The notes beneath the pieces are model-generated. The model searched no databases, was not told the DNA's origin, and was given only the letters and a program-made list of their open reading frames with translations. Shown piece after piece: positions 3,692-6,496 of a stretch of DNA of 6,496 bases. This stretch comes from UBA7359 sp047618295 (GTDB lineage: Bacteria > Pseudomonadota > Gammaproteobacteria > Eutrophobiales > Eutrophobiaceae): positions 1-6,496 of the forward strand of contig JBLHKL010000107.1 of the NCBI GenBank assembly GCA_047618295.1. Reading direction: 5' to 3'. The position numbers and the translations under genes are program-made. Within the stretch, counting starts at the first letter, position 1, and each line of letters starts with the position of its first letter.

Positions 3692-6457
3692 TTAAGCATC
3701 TTCAAGTAACAACTGCTTGGCCAACTTATAATCAGTCTTACCACTACCCAACTTTGGTATTTCTTCAACTACCGAAACTGCTGCCGGGATCATCAATGGG
3801 TTCACATCCACATCCAGCATTGCCTTTTTGACATCCGCAAGCTCAACGTCTTTTGCAATCATAAGTATTACTTTTTCACCTTTCTTCTCATCCGGTAGAT
3901 TCACTGCAACCAATTCTAGCTCGGGTTCATTTAAAGCATTTCTTACTGCTTCTTCGACTGCAGTCAGGCTAATCATTTCGCCGCCAAGTTTGGCAAAGCG
4001 TGAATAACGATCAACGATACTCAAGAATCCATCTTCATCCAGATGACCTTTATCGCCAGTTTTATACCAGCGCTTATCATCAAGCATGGTGATGACTTCA
4101 TTGGTCTTTTCTTCATAATTTAGATAACCCAGCATCACCTGACTGCCACCGATCAAGATTAAACCATCTTCGCCAGTAGCTAGCTCATCTAATGACTCCG
4201 GATCAACGATTCGAAAACTTGTGCCGGGTAATGGCATGCCGACCGTGCCTTGTTTATTTCCTAATTGAACTGACCAGTAATTTACATCTAACGCATCAGC
4301 AATATTTACACTCGCAACCGGTGTGGTTTCGGTAGCACCGTAACCTTCATAGATATCTTTATTGAATTTTAATTTAAAAGCATCACGCACATCGGGGCTG
4401 AGTTTTTCTGCACCAGCGACAACAATGCGTAACGACTCCAACATCAGTGGGTGTATGCGCTTATTCTTCGTATAAAGCCTTAAGAATGTTGATGTCCCAC
4501 AAAAAATAGTAGCGCGATACTTCGCAATCGCTTTTGAAATATTGACCGCATCGGTTGGATCAGGATGACAAATCATTGGAATACCTTCCACCAAGGGCAT
4601 GAAGGTCGTAACTGTTATACCAAAGGCATGGAACAACGGCAGGCTTGCCATAACGACATCGGTATCTTGCGTATTCAACATGTCCGAGATCTGTTTCAGG
4701 TTCGCCATGATATTACGATGACTTAACATCACACCTTTTGGCATACCTTCACTACCACTGGAAAACAAGATTACCGCAGGCGTATTTATATCGACCGTCT
4801 TGCAATAGAGAAACTTTAATAAGCCTGCTGGTGAGATTATCACCGTGATTAAAGTACGTAAACTAGTTGCTTTACTGATTTCAGTATTAAGATCTTCCAT
4901 GTAAATATACTGACTATCTGAAAAGACATCATTCAGGTCAACGCCCTTCTTTGCCAGTTTTTCCATAAACTTACGCGAGGTATAGATAGTTTTAATACCT
5001 GCTTTTCTTACTGATCCCTGTAATGCTTCGCGACTGGCCGTAAAATTGAGATTAACCACGGTCTTGCCACGAAGGATAGCGGCCATATTAGCAATCGCAC
5101 CCGCGCTGCTGGTCGGCAATAACAAACCGACGTTTTGTTCTTTTGAATACTTCTTGATTAAACGAGAGAAACAAATCACCCCAGTTAAGAATTTATTGCC
5201 GGTTAATGGTCCGGCCAATGAATCGGCAACGGTTAATTCATCGCTGTTACGTTTTGCTGTTTCGATAAATGCAGCACCGATTGAAGGTAAGTCACTGGTG
5301 TAGTGTTCCCAGGAATTAATTGACAAATCAAACACACGTTTCTTTAATTCATCTGCTGTTGTATCGATAGGTAAGGTTTCACCAAAAGCAACAATGATGT
5401 CGTGCTTGATACCACTACTACGCAGGTTTTTTAACTTTTCACTGGAACGAGAAAACCAACTTCCCCATAGACCACGTAGATAAAAAGGCAGGATGACAGC
5501 GTTGGCATCTTCAGCCGCTTTTTCATAGCCCCGCTGGAATTCACCTAACTGTCCAGTACGACTTATAGTGCCTTCCGGAAATAAACAAACCACATCACCG
5601 TTGTTTAAACTCTCATTAATTTTCTTCAGCGCGCCTTTACTTGCTCTGGTAGAGACCGGTATGACATTAAAGATATCCAGAAACCATTTCAGGTACCAAC
5701 GTTCGTAGATATTACGAATCATCACGAAACGGATAGGCCGCGGCGAAGCCATTTGAATAATACCCCAGTCAATCCAACTGATGTGATTGCCTAACATCAA
5801 TACACCACCCGTTTCAGGTAAATTTTTTAAACCTAGTACTTGAAGACGATAACGATGACCGATGATATAACTGACAATAAAGCGAACCAGTGACTGCGGT
5901 AATTTATAGGCTGTATAGATCGTTCCAATTATGGCAACGACTAGTAATATGTTAAACAATCCAAGGCTATTCATACCGTAGTATGCAAACAACACAGTCA
6001 GACCAAGAAAGGTCAACATCACCGAGTTTTGTATCAAGTTGCTACCAGCAAGTACTCGACCAAGTTGATCTTCTTGAGCATGAAACTGTATCAATGAGTT
6101 TAACGGGATTAATAAAAACCCACCGAACATTCCCCAACCAAAAAAGAGGACCGCTTGAAGATAAGCATTGCCCAAGCCTGGCAAGATCAGCAAACACAGC
6201 GCAATACCAACAGAACCAATCGGGATCATCCCAGTTTCAATATGCGTTTTAGAAATACGCCCGGAAATAATTGAACCCAACATAATACCCATGCCGGCGC
6301 AGGCCAGGATTCCTTGGATGATGATGGTATTGGTAATGCCCAATGTTTCCTTCGCGTAAGCAGGGAACGCCGCCAACATAACTTGAGATATCGCCCAGAA
6401 TATTGATAAACCAATGATTGATAGAAAGATGACTTCACGATCAAGTACGGCACGCAT
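3692..6457 (-). CDS. aas: LplT-Aas-type fusion: half MFS transporter, PlsC acyltransferase, acyl-ACP synthetase (5' end apparently lost)
   Basis: The predicted role is lysophospholipid uptake, then re-acylation of 2-acyl-glycerophosphoethanolamine with fatty acid activated on acyl carrier protein, at the inner membrane. Residues 9-184 hold six hydrophobic segments, equal to the C-terminal half of a 12-segment MFS transporter. PlsC (about 195-375) has the HX4D motif NHISWID (H225, D230) and FPEGT at 293-297. The adenylating domain (about 400-921) has SSGSEGMPKG at 566-575, YEGYGATE at 703-710, YKTGD at 798-802, D816/R817 and GSGK with catalytic-type K907. E. coli Aas (719 residues) has only the last two domains, with LplT separate; fused versions of about 1,150 residues exist. 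The ATG at 6457 has no Shine-Dalgarno. The frame stays open for 12 more codons resembling the MFS interdomain linker, then meets TGA at 6496-6494. Enzyme assignment is firm, the start is not. Confidence 0.9.
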   Translation of the reverse strand: MRAVLDREVIFLSIIGLSIFWAISQVMLAAFPAYAKETLGITNTIIIQGILACAGMGIMLGSIISGRISKTHIETGMIPIGSVGIALCLLILPGLGNAYLQAVLFFGWGMFGGFLLIPLNSLIQFHAQEDQLGRVLAGSNLIQNSVMLTFLGLTVLFAYYGMNSLGLFNILLVVAIIGTIYTAYKLPQSLVRFIVSYIIGHRYRLQVLGLKNLPETGGVLMLGNHISWIDWGIIQMASPRPIRFVMIRNIYERWYLKWFLDIFNVIPVSTRASKGALKKINESLNNGDVVCLFPEGTISRTGQLGEFQRGYEKAAEDANAVILPFYLRGLWGSWFSRSSEKLKNLRSSGIKHDIIVAFGETLPIDTTADELKKRVFDLSINSWEHYTSDLPSIGAAFIETAKRNSDELTVADSLAGPLTGNKFLTGVICFSRLIKKYSKEQNVGLLLPTSSAGAIANMAAILRGKTVVNLNFTASREALQGSVRKAGIKTIYTSRKFMEKLAKKGVDLNDVFSDSQYIYMEDLNTEISKATSLRTLITVIISPAGLLKFLYCKTVDINTPAVILFSSGSEGMPKGVMLSHRNIMANLKQISDMLNTQDTDVVMASLPLFHAFGITVTTFMPLVEGIPMICHPDPTDAVNISKAIAKYRATIFCGTSTFLRLYTKNKRIHPLMLESLRIVVAGAEKLSPDVRDAFKLKFNKDIYEGYGATETTPVASVNIADALDVNYWSVQLGNKQGTVGMPLPGTSFRIVDPESLDELATGEDGLILIGGSQVMLGYLNYEEKTNEVITMLDDKRWYKTGDKGHLDEDGFLSIVDRYSRFAKLGGEMISLTAVEEAVRNALNEPELELVAVNLPDEKKGEKVILMIAKDVELADVKKAMLDVDVNPLMIPAAVSVVEEIPKLGSGKTDYKLAKQLLLEDA

Positions 6458-6496
6458 ATTCGATTTTAAATATTGTCCGCTGGTATACTTTTTTCA

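Noticed and set aside
3687..3702. AAGAT/ATCTT stem as terminator for the tRNA
   Set aside because: Only five AT-rich pairs, overlapping the aas coding end, with no T-run after it.
3619..3831. Plus-strand open frame starting inside the tRNA
   Set aside because: Begins within tRNA-Leu and runs antisense to the conserved aas C-terminus; no supporting signals.
5046..6453. Further open frames antisense to or out of frame with aas (5046-5303, 5983-6252, 6168-6359, 6226-6453)
   Set aside because: The aas frame carries recognisable motifs and helices throughout; these are by-products.
6488..6496. Programmed -1 frameshift at the AAAAAAG heptamer
   Set aside because: A canonical -1 slip at AAAAAAG, read in the frame that contains the TGA, would put the ribosome in a different frame from the downstream aas frame. 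Simple A-run slippage or an indel fits better and cannot be judged at the window edge.
6494..6496. TGA recoded as tryptophan or selenocysteine
   Set aside because: The other genes behave under the standard code and there is no selenoprotein context; truncation or an indel is simpler.

Overview
The window looks like core chromosome of a gammaproteobacterium of moderate to low GC. The evidence is the gene order tRNA-Leu / rnr / rlmB, an Aas-type phospholipid-repair enzyme fused to an LplT-like transporter, and an RNase R whose catalytic aspartates fall at the same residue numbers as in E. coli. From memory, Pseudomonas has tRNA-Leu, rnr, rlmB and then rpsF in this order, so the next gene past the left edge is probably rpsF. 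The genus cannot be fixed from the sequence.

Layout from left to right: (1) 1-340 has no convincing protein gene. It holds a minus-strand promoter with an rRNA-like discriminator at 33-69, pointing out of the left edge, and a hairpin-rich element at 117-221 closed by a 13-bp inverted repeat. More small hairpins and a weak terminator-like stem lie next to the end of rlmB. (2) 341-3245, minus strand: rnr (RNase R) and rlmB (23S rRNA Gm2251 methyltransferase) overlap by 8 bases and form a translationally coupled RNA-processing operon. (3) 3246-3581 is a divergent intergenic region. It has AT-rich rnr promoter candidates, a dispersed TGCAAAG-type repeat, a plus-strand promoter resembling those of stable RNAs, and a degenerate tRNA-Leu-like sequence. 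(4) 3582-3668, plus strand: an intact tRNA-Leu (anticodon CAG) with encoded CCA. (5) 3692-6457, minus strand and convergent to the tRNA: a 921-residue open frame with six transmembrane segments, a PlsC acyltransferase and an acyl-ACP synthetase. It looks like the C-terminal three quarters of a lysophospholipid transporter/acyltransferase/synthetase fusion. The N-terminal half of the transporter is absent, and an in-frame TGA occupies the last three bases of the window.

The genes fall into two themes. rnr, rlmB, the tRNA and the probable rpsF promoter concern RNA turnover, ribosome maturation and translation. The aas-like gene would import lysophospholipids and re-acylate them at the inner membrane. 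I see no defence system, mobile-element gene or CRISPR array. The most unusual signals are non-coding (the 117-221 element with its partial repeat near the left edge, and the decayed tRNA beside the intact one), plus the apparently broken 5' end of the aas fusion.
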